Positions 43,293-52,102 of a DNA stretch of 64,000 nucleotides are shown here, in pieces (within the stretch, counting starts at the first letter, position 1; each line of letters begins with the position of its first letter). Source of the stretch: Pseudomonas marincola (GTDB taxonomy: Bacteria; Pseudomonadota; Gammaproteobacteria; Pseudomonadales; Pseudomonadaceae); contig NZ_FPBC01000017.1 in the NCBI RefSeq assembly GCF_900116605.1, positions 1-64,000 of the forward strand, in the 5' to 3' direction. The notes below the pieces were generated by a model, which saw only the letters and a program-made list of their open reading frames with translations, did no database searches and was not told where the DNA came from. The position numbers were made by a program, and so were the translations under genes.

Positions 43293-45572
43293 ATGCTACT
43301 TGCTACCGATCTTGATGGAACCTTTCTCGCTGGCGATCCCGAAGATCGTCTGAGCCTTTACCAGACCATTGCCGCTCACCCGGAAATCAAACTGGCCTAC
43401 GTTACCGGCCGCAGCCTTGAAGCGGTGCTGCCGCTGCTGGCAGACCCAACACTGCCAATGCCCGACTATATCATCGCCGATGTGGGCGGCAGCATTGTTT
43501 ACGGTGATTCATTGCAACCGGTGCAACCGCTGCAGAACAACATCGACGCGCTCTGGCCCGGCGAAAGTCAGGTCGCCAGCGCCGTGGAAGGCTTTGCGCT
43601 GGAGCGTCAGGATGTTCCGCAAGTGCGTCGTTGCTCGTATTTCTGCAGCCCGGAAGAAGCGTCGAATCCAGCCTTGATCGAAGTAGCCGAGAAGCTCGGT
43701 TGCGACCTGCTCTACTCCGCCGAACGCTATCTCGACTTCCTGCCCAAGGGCGTCAACAAAGGCACCAGCCTTGAGGCGCTTGCCGACTGGCTGGAGCTGG
43801 AAGACGACCAGGTACTCGCCGCTGGCGATACGCTCAACGACCTGAGCATGCTCAGCACCCGTTTCAAGGGTGTGTGTGTTGGCCAGTCCGAATCAGCCCT
43901 GCTCGAATCAACGGCGCACCACTCACGCACGTTGCACGCCAACCGCAGCGGTTGCGGCGGCATTCTGCAAGCGTTTGCCCACTTCGGTTTCCTTGGCGAA
44001 CACGGTATTGCCGCCGAGCGCCGTCAGGCCGCGCAGCCGGGCAAAGCCGAAATGGTCATGGTTTATCACCGCCTGCCTTATGAGGAATACCGCGGCGCCG
44101 ATGGCAAGTTACAGCGCCGTCGACCGACATCACCTAACGGTATTATCCCGACCCTGCTGAGTTTCTTTGGCGATGGTCGTCCCGGCTCCTGGGTGGCATG
44201 GGCCATCCATGAAGGCGATGAAGCAGACGCCTTTGAGACCCACACCACCGTAGACGCCGAGCGTTACCCAAAGCTCAAAGCGGCGCGTGTGGCGCTGACC
44301 AAGGAAGAGGTCGACATCTTCTACAAGCGCTTCTCCAAGGAAGCCTTCTGGCCGACGCTGCACACCTTCTGGGAGCGCGCACAGTTCCGCGAAGAGGACT
44401 GGGAAGTGTTCCTCAAGGTCAACCGTGCTTTCGCCGAGCGCACTGCACTGGAAGCCGCAGAAGGCGCCACCGTGTGGCTGCACGACTACAACTTGTGGAT
44501 GGTGCCCGGCTACTTGCGTGAGTTGCGCCCCGACCTGCGCATCGCCTTCTTCCACCACACCTACTTCCCGTCAGCAGACGTGTTCAACGTGCTGCCATGG
44601 CGCCGCGAAATCATTGGCAGCTTGCTGCAGTGCGATTACATCGGCTTCCACATTCCGCGTCAGGTTGAGAACTTCGTTGATGTGGCGCGCGGGGTAACGC
44701 CGCTGCAGACCGTCAGCCGGCAAAATTGTGCGCCGCGCTTCATCACCTATGGTTGCGCCGTGGGCCTTGAGCGCATGACCACTGCCGTGGATACCGGCAG
44801 CCGCACCGTCAAGCTTGGCGCGCATCCGGTGGGTCTGGACATCGACCGGGTACGTACGGCGCTCGAAAGCCCGAAAATTCGTGAAATGATGGATCGTCTG
44901 CGCGAAGAGCTGGTGGGTGTGAAGCTGATCCTCTCGGTAGAACGCCTCGACTACACCAAAGGCATTCTGGAAAAGCTCCAGGCTTATGAGCGCATGCTCG
45001 ACGAGAACCCTGAACTGCTCGGCAAGGTGACGCTGGTCACGGTATGCGTGCCGGCAGCCAAGGAAATGACCATTTACGATGAGTTGCAGTCCCAGATCGA
45101 GCAAGCCGTCGGCCGGATCAACGGACGCTTTGCGCGCATCGGCTGGACCCCTTTGCAGTTCTTCTTCCGCAGCTTGCCGTTCGAGGAAGTCAGCGCCTGG
45201 TACGCCATGGCCGACGTGATGTGGATTACCCCACTGCGCGACGGGCTGAATCTGGTCGCCAAGGAGTTTGTCGCAGCGCAGGGCTTGCTGGGCGGTTGCG
45301 GCGTGTTGGTGCTGTCGGAGTTTGCCGGTGCGGCCGCCGAACTCAAAGGCGCGCTGCTGACCAACCCGCACGACCCGAAAGATTTGGCACAAACCTGTTA
45401 CTGGGCGCTCAACCTGCCCAAGACAGAAGCTCAGGCGCGCCTGCGCGAGCTGTTCGATATCGTCAGCTACAACGACATTCGTCGCTGGGGTGACGAGTTC
45501 CTCGCAGCGGTTGCCGATGAGCCGCAGCAGCCGGTAGACGCCGAACTGGCGCGTATCGGCATGGCCTCGTAA
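43293..45572 (+). CDS. ggpPS: Bifunctional glucosylglycerol-phosphate phosphatase/synthase (GgpPS)
   Basis: Fusion of 759 aa from ATG 43293 (AGGGAG upstream). Residues 1-250: HAD-type phosphatase with DLDGTFL (Asp nucleophile), a Thr-Gly motif VTGRS and GDTLNDLSML. Residues 265-740: GT20 glycosyltransferase. Its opening MVMVYHRLPYEEYRG, TSPNGIIPTLLSFF and SKEAFWPTLHTFW match cyanobacterial GgpS rather than trehalose-6-phosphate synthase. It should join ADP-glucose to glycerol-3-phosphate and dephosphorylate the product, giving the osmolyte glucosylglycerol. This fused form is known in P. anguilliseptica and relatives. Automatic pipelines may call it OtsA. Confidence 0.87.
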   Translation: MLLATDLDGTFLAGDPEDRLSLYQTIAAHPEIKLAYVTGRSLEAVLPLLADPTLPMPDYIIADVGGSIVYGDSLQPVQPLQNNIDALWPGESQVASAVEGFALERQDVPQVRRCSYFCSPEEASNPALIEVAEKLGCDLLYSAERYLDFLPKGVNKGTSLEALADWLELEDDQVLAAGDTLNDLSMLSTRFKGVCVGQSESALLESTAHHSRTLHANRSGCGGILQAFAHFGFLGEHGIAAERRQAAQPGKAEMVMVYHRLPYEEYRGADGKLQRRRPTSPNGIIPTLLSFFGDGRPGSWVAWAIHEGDEADAFETHTTVDAERYPKLKAARVALTKEEVDIFYKRFSKEAFWPTLHTFWERAQFREEDWEVFLKVNRAFAERTALEAAEGATVWLHDYNLWMVPGYLRELRPDLRIAFFHHTYFPSADVFNVLPWRREIIGSLLQCDYIGFHIPRQVENFVDVARGVTPLQTVSRQNCAPRFITYGCAVGLERMTTAVDTGSRTVKLGAHPVGLDIDRVRTALESPKIREMMDRLREELVGVKLILSVERLDYTKGILEKLQAYERMLDENPELLGKVTLVTVCVPAAKEMTIYDELQSQIEQAVGRINGRFARIGWTPLQFFFRSLPFEEVSAWYAMADVMWITPLRDGLNLVAKEFVAAQGLLGGCGVLVLSEFAGAAAELKGALLTNPHDPKDLAQTCYWALNLPKTEAQARLRELFDIVSYNDIRRWGDEFLAAVADEPQQPVDAELARIGMAS

Positions 45573-45582
45573 GACCCGCCAA

Positions 45583-45620
45583 ATTGCCGTGTAGCTCGTT
45601 CAGGCGGGCTGCACGGCAAT
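45583..45620. terminator. Hairpin between GgpPS and the VOC gene
   Basis: ATTGCCGTG / CACGGCAAT 9-bp stem between convergent genes; no T-run. Confidence 0.4.
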
Positions 45621-45643
45621 CAGCTGGTTAGCCCCGACGCGAA

Positions 45644-46060
45644 TCAGGCGTCATCTTTTTCGCAGTTGATCAGCCAGGAAACACCGAAGCGATCGACCAG
45701 CGAGCCGAAGCGCACCGCCCAGAACGTTTGCGCCAGCGGCATTTCCACCGTGCCCTGTTCAGACAACGTATCAAATACCCGCTGCGCCTCGCTAATGCTC
45801 GCGACATTGAGCGTGATCGAGCAGCCTTTCATGCCAGAAAATGGCTCTGCCGACGCGGTATCCGACGCCATTAGCAGCTGACCATCAACCTCAAGGCAGA
45901 CATGCATCACCCGATCCAGAAACGGCTCGGGCATCTCTGCACATTCAGGGGTTTCGCGGTAGCGCATCAGCGTCTTGATTTCGCCCTTGAGGACCTTGGC
46001 ATACAACTGAAACGCGGCTTCTGCCTGGCCATCAAACATCAGGTAGGGATTTATTTTCAT
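45644..46060 (-). CDS. PhnB-like VOC-fold protein
   Basis: Protein of 138 aa in the glyoxalase/PhnB (YjdN) family. Opens MKINPYLMFDGQAEAAFQLY, has MHVCLEVDGQLLMASDT and ends FWAVRFGSLVDRFGVSWLIN. Members are small dimeric VOC proteins with no firm function; similarity to methyltransferase-named entries is not evidence for that activity. 29 bp after the YCII-family gene; likely co-transcribed. Confidence 0.85.
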   Translation of the reverse strand: MKINPYLMFDGQAEAAFQLYAKVLKGEIKTLMRYRETPECAEMPEPFLDRVMHVCLEVDGQLLMASDTASAEPFSGMKGCSITLNVASISEAQRVFDTLSEQGTVEMPLAQTFWAVRFGSLVDRFGVSWLINCEKDDA

Positions 46061-46089
46061 GATCGACTCCCGCCAATTAAGGCGCTCAC

Positions 46090-46509
46090 CTAATCTGCCA
46101 GTCGCGCCCGCAACTGGGCTTCCTGCTCACGCAAGGGATCATCGAAAGCCGCGCCGAAATCATCGTCTTCAAGGATCTGGCGAATTTCGATGTCACTGTC
46201 ACTGATCATCGGGTTTGGGCAGCGCTTGACCCACTCGATCGCCTCATCCAATGAGTCGACGCGAAAAATCCAGAAGCCCGCGACCAGATCATTTGGCGAG
46301 CCGAATGGTCCATGGACCACCTCACGGGAAGCACCACTGAAACGCACACGGGCACCATGCCGGCTGGCTTTCAATCCCTCACCCGAGACCAGCACACCGG
46401 CCTCGACCAACGCCTCGTTATACCGACCCATTTCGGTGAGAAGCTCGCGAGTGGGCATGATGCCCGCCTCGGTTTCAGGGCTCGCCTTGACCATAACCAT
46501 AAAGCGCAT
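46090..46509 (-). CDS. YCII-related (DGPF-like) domain protein
   Basis: Protein of 139 aa, starting at ATG 46509 (GGAG 7 nt upstream). MRFMVMVKASPETEAG, GEGLKASRHGARVRF, VHGPFGSPNDLVAGFWIF (the DGPF-type motif) and AIEWVKRCPNP place it in the YCII family that includes anti-sigma or sigma-associated small proteins. No sigma factor is adjacent. Function unknown. Confidence 0.82.
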   Translation of the reverse strand: MRFMVMVKASPETEAGIMPTRELLTEMGRYNEALVEAGVLVSGEGLKASRHGARVRFSGASREVVHGPFGSPNDLVAGFWIFRVDSLDEAIEWVKRCPNPMISDSDIEIRQILEDDDFGAAFDDPLREQEAQLRARLAD

Positions 46510-46613
46510 AATCAAACTCCATCCGGGTATTCGATATTGCTACCAACAGCACGGGCCGCCCATGACACAAAGCAACTGAAGAGTTGATAGCCAAGGATAA
46601 AATTCTAGTCATA

Positions 46614-46646
46614 AAAAAACACCCGGCGAGTGCACGGGTGTTTTTT
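46614..46646 (-). terminator. Bidirectional terminator
   Basis: AAAAAACACCCG / CGGGTGTTTTTT, 12-bp perfect stem with U-tract either way, directly after the lipoprotein gene at 46672. Confidence 0.88.
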
Positions 46647-46671
46647 AGATAGATGGCCAGAGTGTGGGCGA

Positions 46672-47112
46672 TCAGGGCGCCTCAGCTTCTGCCTGAACTT
46701 CTACCTTGCGGATATCGAACCCGCCTTTGTTTTCACTGACGATGCGAAACTCCTGAGACTGACCTTTCTCGACCCGCACCTTGAGTTCGCGCTCAAGACG
46801 GCCGTTGTTGCAGAGGAACTCGCCCTGCTCGTCGATGGCGATGCCGAGGATGTGATTGCCGGGCGAAACATTGAACCGTGCGGATTCGCCTACGGCAATG
46901 CGCGCGGCGACGCTGCGGTCAACCTTGACGGCAATGTAGCAGCCACCGCCCATGAAACCGTAATCCCGATTGACCACCAGCTCACCGGTGTTCTCCCCCG
47001 GCTGCTGAAACGCGAGGAAGCGATCTTCAGCAATAGGCTTGACCTTCTCGGCGGGAACAGATGAACAACCAACCATAACGAGTGGTAACAACATCGCAAC
47101 GATCAAGCGCAT
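46672..47112 (-). CDS. Uncharacterised lipoprotein
   Basis: Protein of 146 aa with signal MRLIVAMLLPLVMVG-C16 (lipobox VMVGC, +2 Ser). The mature part is predicted beta-rich, including NRDYGFMGGGCYIAVKVDRS, and ARFNVSPGNHILGI, a pattern seen in DUF2846/PEGA-like surface proteins. Single gene with its own terminator. Role unknown. Confidence 0.75.
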   Translation of the reverse strand: MRLIVAMLLPLVMVGCSSVPAEKVKPIAEDRFLAFQQPGENTGELVVNRDYGFMGGGCYIAVKVDRSVAARIAVGESARFNVSPGNHILGIAIDEQGEFLCNNGRLERELKVRVEKGQSQEFRIVSENKGGFDIRKVEVQAEAEAP

Positions 47113-47247
47113 ATAAATCCTCCATGAGTGAGATACAGCTGGCCAACACTATGCCACTACTGCGAGACGCGGCTCAATCAAAGCTGGCACATCTGTAACA
47201 AACCGTTGCAATCAACCGCCAAACTTGCAAGGTGGCTTTGCACTTCA

Positions 47248-47919
47248 CTAGTCGAGCAAGCGTAACGCCTCAGCGCTGCTTTGGCTGACCTGAGCCCAGT
47301 CGCCCTGCGCTATCCACTCTTTATTCAGCATCCAGGTTCCACCCACACACATGACATTTGGCTGCTCGATATAGCTGCGAACATTGGCCGGGCTCACGCC
47401 CCCTGTCGGGCAAAAACGCGCGGCGGCGAAAGGCCCGCCCAACGACTTGAGCGCCGCCACGCCGCCGCACACCTCGGCCGGAAAAAGCTTGAAACGCCGA
47501 TAGCCAAGGCCGTAGCCGAGCATCAACTCAGAGGCCGTGGCGATGCCTGGCAGCAATGGCACGGCACTGTGCATCGCGAACTTGAGCACCTCTTCAGTCG
47601 AGCCCGGCGTGACGATAAATTGCGCGCCCGCCTGCTCAGCGGCACTAAAGGTGGCGGCGTCCAGCACCGTGCCGGCGCCAACACACAACTCCGGGCGCTG
47701 CTTGCGCAGCAACTCGATAGCGGCCAGGCCGTGTTCGGAGCGCAGCGTCACTTCCAGCACCGTCAAACCGCCTGCGGCCAATGCATCGGCCAGCGGCAGA
47801 ATATCGGCTTCACGGGCAATCGTGATCACCGGCATGATCCGCGCCTGCGCGCAGATCCGATCAAGCCGGGCAGTCTTTTCAGCCATGTGCTGCTGTAACT
47901 GTTGTTCGGTCATAGACAT
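47248..47919 (-). CDS. eda: KDPG/KHG aldolase
   Basis: Cleaves 2-keto-3-deoxy-6-phosphogluconate to pyruvate and glyceraldehyde-3-phosphate. 223 aa TIM barrel with GAGTVLDAATF, VTPGSTEEVL and the Schiff-base lysine in RRFKLFPAEVCGG. Operon zwf-pgl-eda, 12 bp after pgl. Confidence 0.96.
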   Translation of the reverse strand: MSMTEQQLQQHMAEKTARLDRICAQARIMPVITIAREADILPLADALAAGGLTVLEVTLRSEHGLAAIELLRKQRPELCVGAGTVLDAATFSAAEQAGAQFIVTPGSTEEVLKFAMHSAVPLLPGIATASELMLGYGLGYRRFKLFPAEVCGGVAALKSLGGPFAAARFCPTGGVSPANVRSYIEQPNVMCVGGTWMLNKEWIAQGDWAQVSQSSAEALRLLD

Positions 47920-47931
47920 GGAGGCGAATCC

Positions 47932-48654
47932 TTAGCCCTGCGGGCTCCAGTAAATTTGCAGTGGTGGCCGCATGAAAGCGCGCACGGGCATGGCAGAAGT
48001 AGCGTCAAGATCACTGACGACCTGTTGCAAGGTGTCGAGTTTGCCGGCCCCCTGCACCGCGAGGAACTGCGCATTGGCAGACGCCAGCAATGCATAGGTC
48101 ATGCTGATGCGCTGATGCGGCACACCCGGCGCCAGCATCGGCACGCAGCGCGTGGTGTTGCCTGGCAGCAGGGCTTCATCGAGCTGAGGATTACCGGCAA
48201 ACAGCGACGCACAATGGCCGTCATCGCCCATGCCCAGCACCAGCACATCAATCGGCGGCAAGTAGGCCAGCGCCTCATCAGCCAACTTTGCAGCCGCCTG
48301 TAACGTGGCTCCGCCATGATAGAGCCCGACAAAACGCGCCGCCGCGCATGGACCCTGAAGCAGATGCTTGCGCAGCAGGCCTTCGTTGCTGTCCGGATGG
48401 GTGACCGCCACCCAACGCTCATCCGCCAGACTGATAACGACCTTGGCCCAATCCAGCGGTTGTGTCGCCAGTGCTTCAAAGAAGGCAATCGGGCTGCGCC
48501 CGCCAGACACCACCAGCGTTGCCACACCGCGAGCCACAATTGCCTGGCGCAACGCATCGGCGACGCTGTGCGCCAGCGAAGTTGCCATTTGCTGAGGCTT
48601 TTTCAAACAATGAGCAATCACGCCTTCAGGCAACGCCAGCTCAGAGATCGCCAT
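47932..48654 (-). CDS. pgl: 6-phosphogluconolactonase
   Basis: DevB-type lactonase of 240 aa hydrolysing 6-phosphogluconolactone. Motifs LVVSGGRSPIAFFEAL, WVAVTHPDSNEGLLRKHLL, VLGMGDDGHCASLFAGN. Overlaps the zwf 3' end by 14 bp, implying coupled translation. Confidence 0.94.
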   Translation of the reverse strand: MAISELALPEGVIAHCLKKPQQMATSLAHSVADALRQAIVARGVATLVVSGGRSPIAFFEALATQPLDWAKVVISLADERWVAVTHPDSNEGLLRKHLLQGPCAAARFVGLYHGGATLQAAAKLADEALAYLPPIDVLVLGMGDDGHCASLFAGNPQLDEALLPGNTTRCVPMLAPGVPHQRISMTYALLASANAQFLAVQGAGKLDTLQQVVSDLDATSAMPVRAFMRPPLQIYWSPQG

Positions 48655-50110
48655 ACCAGGACCTCCCGTCTCGGGCTATCAGATTAATCGAAGCCATTGG
48701 CCCCCAGGTTCCTGCTGCATAAGGTTTGGGTGTATCACCGAGCTTGTTCCAGCCGGCGACCAACTGATCACACCATTGCCAGGCATGTTCAATTTCGTCT
48801 TTGCGAACAAACAGATTCTGGTTGCCGCGCATCACTTCCAGCAGCAAGCGCTCGTACGCATCCGGTATCCGCGCACTCGGATAGGTGTCGGAAAAACTCA
48901 ACTGCAGCGGCCCGCTGCGCAACTGCATGCCCTTATCCAGCCCTTGATCCTTGGTCATCACTTGCAGCGAGATACCTTCATCCGGTTGCAAGCGAATGAT
49001 CAGCCGGTTGCTGATCAGTGCACGCTGTTCTGGCGCAAAGATGTAGTGCGGCGGCTCTTTGAAATGGATGACAATTTGCGAAAGCTTTTCCTGCATGCGC
49101 TTGCCGGTACGCAAGTAGAACGGCACGCCCGACCAGCGCCAGTTGCGAATATCTGCGCGCAGCGCAACAAAGGTTTCGGTGTTGCTGTGCGCGTTGGCGT
49201 TGTCTTCTTCCAGATAGCCGGGCACGGTTTTGTTGCCCGAGGTTCCGCCAATGTATTGGCCACGGACCACGCGCTGGCTCAGCTGTTCCGGGCTGATAGA
49301 TTCGAGCGCTTTGAGCACCTTGACCTTCTCGTCACGAATGCTGTCTGCCGAGAGGTCGCTCGGCGGGTCCATGGCGATCAGACAAAGCAATTGCAGCAGG
49401 TGATTCTGAATCATGTCGCGCAACTGCCCGGCCTTGTCGAAGTAACCCCAACGCCCTTCGATGCCCACCTTCTCGGCCACGGTGATTTCCACGTGGGAGA
49501 TATGATTCTGGTTCCACTGGGTCTCGAACAGGCTATTGGCAAACCGCAGCGCAATCAGGTTTTGCACGGTCTCTTTGCCGAGGTAATGGTCTATCCGGTA
49601 AACCTGTGTCTCGGCAAAAAACTGCGCCACGGCGTCGTTGACCGCGCGTGATGATTGCAGGTCATGGCCAATCGGTTTCTCCAGCACCACGCGGGTAATG
49701 CCGGCCAAACCCAGGCGCGCCAGATTGGCACAGATGCCGCCGTAAACAGCAGCAGGCGTGGCGAAATAGGCAATCACCTGGCGGGCATCACGGGTAGCAT
49801 CGGCGAAGGCGCGATAATCGTCTTCAACCAGAAAGTCCATGCGCAAATAGCGCAGGCGCGCCTCGAATCGAGCCATTACCGCATCATCATGCTCATTGGC
49901 CGGCACGTATTGGCGCAGCGCATCACTGATCAGCCCAAGGTAATGTTGCGGTTCTCCGGCATCACGGGCCAGCGCCAGAATCTGCGTGTCGCTGTTAAGC
50001 AACCCCGCCCGATCCAACTGGTAAAGCGCCGGATACAGCTTGCGGAGCGCAAGGTCACCCAGCGCACCAAACAGCGCGAAGGTGCAGCAGTCAACCGTAA
50101 TGCTAGGCAT
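48641..50110 (-). CDS. zwf: Glucose-6-phosphate 1-dehydrogenase
   Basis: Oxidises glucose-6-phosphate to the lactone with NAD(P)+. 489 aa with FGALGDLALRKLYPAL, the active-site signature RIDHYLGKETVQN and the structural EKPIGHDL. Divergent from hexR; a HexR-like site is in the gap. Confidence 0.97.
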   Translation of the reverse strand: MPSITVDCCTFALFGALGDLALRKLYPALYQLDRAGLLNSDTQILALARDAGEPQHYLGLISDALRQYVPANEHDDAVMARFEARLRYLRMDFLVEDDYRAFADATRDARQVIAYFATPAAVYGGICANLARLGLAGITRVVLEKPIGHDLQSSRAVNDAVAQFFAETQVYRIDHYLGKETVQNLIALRFANSLFETQWNQNHISHVEITVAEKVGIEGRWGYFDKAGQLRDMIQNHLLQLLCLIAMDPPSDLSADSIRDEKVKVLKALESISPEQLSQRVVRGQYIGGTSGNKTVPGYLEEDNANAHSNTETFVALRADIRNWRWSGVPFYLRTGKRMQEKLSQIVIHFKEPPHYIFAPEQRALISNRLIIRLQPDEGISLQVMTKDQGLDKGMQLRSGPLQLSFSDTYPSARIPDAYERLLLEVMRGNQNLFVRKDEIEHAWQWCDQLVAGWNKLGDTPKPYAAGTWGPMASINLIARDGRSWYGDL

Positions 50111-50175
50111 GATGTTAGTTCTTTTAACAATGAAACCTAGATTTAACCGCTACGACTGTTTTTTTCAAGGACTAA

Positions 50176-50192
50176 TGTAGTAATAAAAACAA
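50176..50192. promoter_or_regulatory. HexR-like site between zwf and hexR
   Basis: Minus strand reads TTGT-TTTTATT-ACTA, close to the Pseudomonas HexR pattern TTGT-N7/8-ACAA, 66-82 bp upstream of zwf. Confidence 0.45.
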
Positions 50193-50282
50193 CATATCTC
50201 AGCTACACTAGGTTGATGTGGCCGCAACGCATGGGCGCCAGTACGATAGCCCTGCACTTTATCGACCGAATAAGGAATAAAA

Positions 50283-51152
50283 ATGGATCGTGCGCGTAAT
50301 CTTCTGGAGCAAATCCAGGGCCGCCTCGACACGCTGAGCAAGGCGGAACGCAAGGTCGCCGAAGTCATTTTGCGCAACCCGCAGCAGGCCACTCGCCTGA
50401 GCATAGCTGCGCTGGCGCAAACCGCTGAGGTCAGCGAACCGACAGTCAATCGCTTCTGCCGTTCGTTCGGGGTTAACGGCTATCCGGAACTGAAAATGCA
50501 ATTGGCCCAAAGCCTCGCCAGCGGCGCGGCTTATGTCAGCCGTGCAGTCGAGGCCAGTGACGGGCCGGATGCCTACACCCGCAAGATTTTTGGCAGTGCG
50601 ATCGCCTCACTCGACAGCGCCTGCCAATCACTTGATCCGCAACTGATCAGCCGCGCGGTGGATATGATGATCCAGGCCCGGCAGATTCACTTTTTCGGCC
50701 TCGGCGCCTCGGCGCCTGTCGCACTCGACGCCCAACACAAATTCTTCCGCTTCAATCTGGCAGTCAGCGCCCACGCCGACGTGCTGATGCAGCGCATGCT
50801 GGCGTCGGTCGCGCACACCGGTGAGCTGTTCGTGATTATTTCCTACACCGGGCGCACCCGCGAACTGGTCGAAGTCGCACGCATTGCCCGTCAAAATGGC
50901 GCATCGGTACTGGCGCTTACCGCAGCCGGTTCACCACTGGCCAAAGCCAGCTCACTGAGCGTGGACATTCCCCTGCCGGAAGACACCGACATCTACATGC
51001 CGATGACCTCGCGCATCATCCAGCTGACCGTTCTTGATGTGCTGGCGACGGGCGTAACCCTACGCCGTGGCGTGGATTTCCAGCCGCACCTGCGCAAGAT
51101 CAAGGAGAGCCTTAACGACAGTCGTTATCCGGTCGACAGCGACATCGACTAA
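50283..51152 (+). CDS. hexR: HexR, RpiR-family repressor of glucose metabolism
   Basis: 289 aa: N-terminal RpiR helix-turn-helix (KAERKVAEVILRNPQQATRLS, VSEPTVNRFCRSFGVNGYPE) and a C-terminal SIS domain (HFFGLGASAPVALDAQHK, VIISYTGRTRELVEVA) that binds KDPG, the inducer. Represses zwf-pgl-eda, edd-glk and gap. Its stop overlaps the convergent glk stop by 4 bp. Confidence 0.95.
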   Translation: MDRARNLLEQIQGRLDTLSKAERKVAEVILRNPQQATRLSIAALAQTAEVSEPTVNRFCRSFGVNGYPELKMQLAQSLASGAAYVSRAVEASDGPDAYTRKIFGSAIASLDSACQSLDPQLISRAVDMMIQARQIHFFGLGASAPVALDAQHKFFRFNLAVSAHADVLMQRMLASVAHTGELFVIISYTGRTRELVEVARIARQNGASVLALTAAGSPLAKASSLSVDIPLPEDTDIYMPMTSRIIQLTVLDVLATGVTLRRGVDFQPHLRKIKESLNDSRYPVDSDID

Positions 51153-52102
51153 CCGGCCTGCTGTAACGCCACACCCGCGCCCAACAAGCCCGGGTATGGC
51201 GCGGTTACCAGCCACACCGGAACATCCGCCAGATAATCTCCCATCGCGCCTTTGTCGGCGAAGGCAGCCGCAAAGCCGCTGCGTAAGAAGAAGTCGGCAA
51301 ATCTCGGCACCATTCCGCCAACGATATACACGCCACCGCGCGCGCCCAAGCTCAACGCATGGTTTCCCGCCACGCGGCCCAGCCACACGCAGAACTGCTC
51401 TAGCGCCTTCGCTGCCAGCGATTCGCCCTGCAACGCCGCTGCACAGATTTGCGCGGCATTTGCGTGCTGCGCCGGCTGACCATTGCGCTGACAAACCGCC
51501 GCGTACAGCGCCAGCAACCCTGCGCCGCTCAATACATCTTCGGCCTGCACAGCCCCAAATTGCCGGTGCAGCAGCAACCAAAGCTCAGCCTCGGACTCAC
51601 TGCCAATCGGCAAGTCGACATGCCCGCCCTCACCCGGCAACGCCTGCCACTCGCCTGCGCCATTAGGCAACAGATTCGCCGCGCCCAAGCCTGTACCCGG
51701 ACCCATTACCACAACCGGGCGATCAGCCTGCGGATGACCAGCGCGCACCGCCAGCCGCTCATTCGGCTCGAGCAACATAACGCCGAGCGCGGTGGCGGCG
51801 AAGTCATTAATCAGCAATAACCGCTCGATTTGCAGCGCCCGGCAAAATGCATCGCGGTGGATTCGCCAGTGGTTATTGGTGAACTGAAAGTCGCCATCAC
51901 TTACCGGCCCGGCGCAAGCCAGGCACACGGCACTGCCCGCACCCAGAGACAAACCGGCTCGCTCAAGGTAAGCCGCCAGCGCAGACTCGGGGCTGGAGTA
52001 ATCCGCTGTCGCCAGCACCTCGATCTGCTCAAGGCCGTTGTCGCGCCACACGGCGAAACGCGCATGCGTACCGCCAATGTCGCCGACAATTGCCACTGTC
52101 AC
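51149..52102 (-). CDS. glk: Glucokinase
   Basis: ATP-dependent glucokinase of 317 aa. Phosphate-binding GDIGGTHARFAVW, catalytic region LLINDFAATALG, and MGPGTGLGAANLLPNG. GTG start overlaps the edd stop (GTGA), typical edd-glk coupling. In other pseudomonads gltR-gtsS and the gts glucose transporter follow glk; here hexR follows directly. Confidence 0.95.
   Translation of the reverse strand: MTVAIVGDIGGTHARFAVWRDNGLEQIEVLATADYSSPESALAAYLERAGLSLGAGSAVCLACAGPVSDGDFQFTNNHWRIHRDAFCRALQIERLLLINDFAATALGVMLLEPNERLAVRAGHPQADRPVVVMGPGTGLGAANLLPNGAGEWQALPGEGGHVDLPIGSESEAELWLLLHRQFGAVQAEDVLSGAGLLALYAAVCQRNGQPAQHANAAQICAAALQGESLAAKALEQFCVWLGRVAGNHALSLGARGGVYIVGGMVPRFADFFLRSGFAAAFADKGAMGDYLADVPVWLVTAPYPGLLGAGVALQQAG

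Noticed and set aside
43293..45572. Trehalose-6-phosphate synthase/phosphatase (OtsAB fusion)
   Set aside because: The GT20 part has GgpS-type rather than OtsA-type N-terminal motifs, and the HAD domain is N-terminal as in GgpPS.
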